A stretch of DNA of 40,563 nucleotides from Rufibacter sediminis (GTDB taxonomy: Bacteria > Bacteroidota > Bacteroidia > Cytophagales > Hymenobacteraceae). The DNA lies in contig NZ_JACOAF010000036.1 in the NCBI RefSeq assembly GCF_014269285.1, positions 1 through 40,563 on the forward strand. The letters are read 5' to 3'. Shown in pieces: positions 39,668 to 40,563 of this stretch. A program made the translations under genes and the position numbers. Under the pieces are notes generated by a model. It was not told where the DNA came from, did not search any database, and saw only the letters and a list, made by a program, of their open reading frames with translations. Numbering within the stretch: position 1 is the first letter of the stretch; every line of letters begins with the position of its first letter.

Positions 39668-40180
39668 TCACAGCTTGGCGCTTTTCTTGGCCTGCAGGTA
39701 ATCTTCTCTGGCGAAGATCTTGATGCCGTAGTAATTGATTTGCTTGTAGTCATAGAGCCGCGCGACAATCTGCTCATCGGCGTAATCAGAATACGAATCA
39801 ATGAAATCGAGGCCTTCGGCTTGCTCACCTTCCTCCAGCAGGGCCATGTCGCGCTGCTTCACGTTCTTCCTTATCTTGTCGAAGGCTGGTCCGCCCTGGG
39901 CATTGTAGAGGATGCGGTTGGGGCTGGTGTCACTGTAGTAGAGAATGCACCAGGCATCAGCCCCCTCACCCTCCGGATTGAAGGCCCAGACCGCTTTTCC
40001 CAGCTTGGCCTCCGCCGGGGCCGCATCTGATTTGGCAACCCAGCCTTTTTCTCCTAAGAAAGTACCAATCTCCTGTTTGCTCATGGTTTGCAGTTTCAGG
40101 AGTTGACTCAGGTTCAGGTCCTGCCCCGCACAGGTCAAAGAAAGCAATACAAATACCGGATAAAGAACAAGCTGTTTCAT
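39668..40180 (-). CDS. Secreted protein of unknown function
   Basis: A 170-aa protein with a signal peptide (about 1-19, LLSLTCAGQ) and no lipobox in the right place. The mature part starts with LSQLLKLQTMSKQEIGTFLGEKGW, a short helical motif seen in several secreted Bacteroidota hypotheticals, then strands (GKAVWAFNPEGEGADAWCILYYSD), and ends in IDSYSDYADEQIVARLYDYKQINYYGIKIFAREDY. No family or function is assigned. It stands alone, reading out of the right-hand repeat region. Confidence 0.75.
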   Translation of the reverse strand: MKQLVLYPVFVLLSLTCAGQDLNLSQLLKLQTMSKQEIGTFLGEKGWVAKSDAAPAEAKLGKAVWAFNPEGEGADAWCILYYSDTSPNRILYNAQGGPAFDKIRKNVKQRDMALLEEGEQAEGLDFIDSYSDYADEQIVARLYDYKQINYYGIKIFAREDYLQAKKSAKL

Positions 40181-40511
40181 ACCATTTTACTACTAGTAAC
40201 TGCCTGACATTAAGATACATTCTTATTTTCAAAAAAGAAAATGAAATTACCTAGCCTCAAAGATGGAGAAATTCCTAAAGGGAATAGAAAGCAAGTTACA
40301 CCGCCCTCGCCGTCCGTAGGACGCTAAAGGCATTGCAGCGGCTCCAACCCAATACAGGAACATGCGCCGTCTCATAACTGGGCCGCATGCGTAGCCCAGT
40401 TATGAGACGGCGTACGCAGTGGCAGTACAAGCAGTAACGGCCTACGTGAACTATGGAACAGAGGACAACTGCCAGGTGTCATGATTATTGAAGAAAAGAC
40501 TGTTTGAGCGT
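40181..40511. other. Right-hand intergenic region
   Basis: No supported gene. It contains the perfect 19-bp inverted repeat at 40365-40412 and a small GTCCGTAGGAC hairpin near 40314, then runs into the terminal repeat. Confidence 0.6.
40365..40412. repeat. Perfect 19-bp inverted repeat
   Basis: CGCCGTCTCATAACTGGGC and GCCCAGTTATGAGACGGCG are exact complements around the 10 bases CGCATGCGTA, whose middle GCATGC is also palindromic. No T-run follows, so a terminator role is unlikely. No gene ends within 180 bases. Confidence 0.85.
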
Positions 40512-40563
40512 CAGCGAGTTTCTTTTCTTCATGATTCTTTTGGTTACTTTTCTCATCCAGGAG
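40512..40563. repeat. Terminal direct repeat, right copy
   Basis: Identical over 52 bases to positions 1-52 and cut by the end of the window. Confidence 0.85.

Noticed and set aside
40365..40412. attC site at the right end
   Set aside because: Perfect arms, but no RYYYAAC/GTTRRRY cores and no small gene ending at it.
1..40563. A 40-kb circular plasmid or phage suggested by identical ends
   Set aside because: Single-copy core genes (rpmB, rpmG, ftsY, rimO, hemB, hemN) and the absence of replication, mobilisation or phage genes point to chromosome.

Overview
The window looks like a piece of chromosome from an aerobic Bacteroidota bacterium of the Cytophagales, most likely the Hymenobacteraceae (Rufibacter/Pontibacter-like; this is inference). 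Evidence: a SusC/SusD pair, type IX secretion (T9SS) sorting domains of both type A and type B, a DUF4295 gene beside rpmG and ftsY, bacillithiol synthesis (bshC), Bacteroidota-type promoters (TANNTTTG at -7, TTTG near -33) and moderately high GC. No complete insertion sequence, CRISPR array, tRNA or rRNA was seen. The first and last 52 bases are identical, so the piece probably ends at two copies of a dispersed repeat.

Layout. 0.5-4.3 kb: a secreted S9 dipeptidyl-peptidase, a small lipoprotein and an AHSA1/SRPBCC protein, all on +. 4.4-8.9 kb: an orphan SusD/SusC pair on -. 9.4-10.2 kb: the wreck of a T9SS-exported sugar-dehydrogenase-like gene. 10.2-12.4 kb: bshC and 5-formyl-THF cyclo-ligase. 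13.0-18.3 kb: rimO, ftsY, DUF4295, rpmG, an Xaa-Pro aminopeptidase and rpmB, all on -. 18.4-20.1 kb: a DUF5522 gene and ornithine aminotransferase. 20.3-27.5 kb: two large T9SS cargo proteins, hemB, a probable lone integron cassette and a lipoprotein. 27.7-29.8 kb: a lipoprotein phosphoesterase, an outer-membrane-like protein and a HemJ/CopD protein. 30.1-35 kb: hemN, a probable structured RNA behind a sigma-54-like promoter, a GroES-like protein, an orphan Imm27 immunity gene and homogentisate dioxygenase. 35-40.2 kb: a CtpA-type protease, two tandem paralogous envelope proteins of unknown function, a zinc phospholipase C-like protein and a secreted hypothetical.

Most genes are single or in short operons. 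Themes are cell-envelope and secreted proteins, heme synthesis (hemB, hemJ, hemN, unlinked), translation and targeting (rpmB, rpmG, rimO, ftsY) and amino-acid catabolism (ornithine, homogentisate, Xaa-Pro peptides).

The most unusual content lies between genes. (1) About twenty copies of a 36-bp near-perfect palindrome, with compensatory changes in the arms, occur only outside genes or just over gene ends. (2) A promoterless 157-aa gene has an attC-like hairpin at its 3' end and sits exactly between the stop codon of a T9SS gene and that gene's apparent terminator; both junctions fit integron cassette insertion at a secondary site. (3) A roughly 315-nt region has a canonically spaced sigma-54-like promoter, several helices including an interleaved pair (pseudoknot) and a terminator. 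(4) Four DnaA-box-like 9-mers are spaced exactly 12 bp apart between the tandem paralogs. All functional readings of these are inference from sequence alone.
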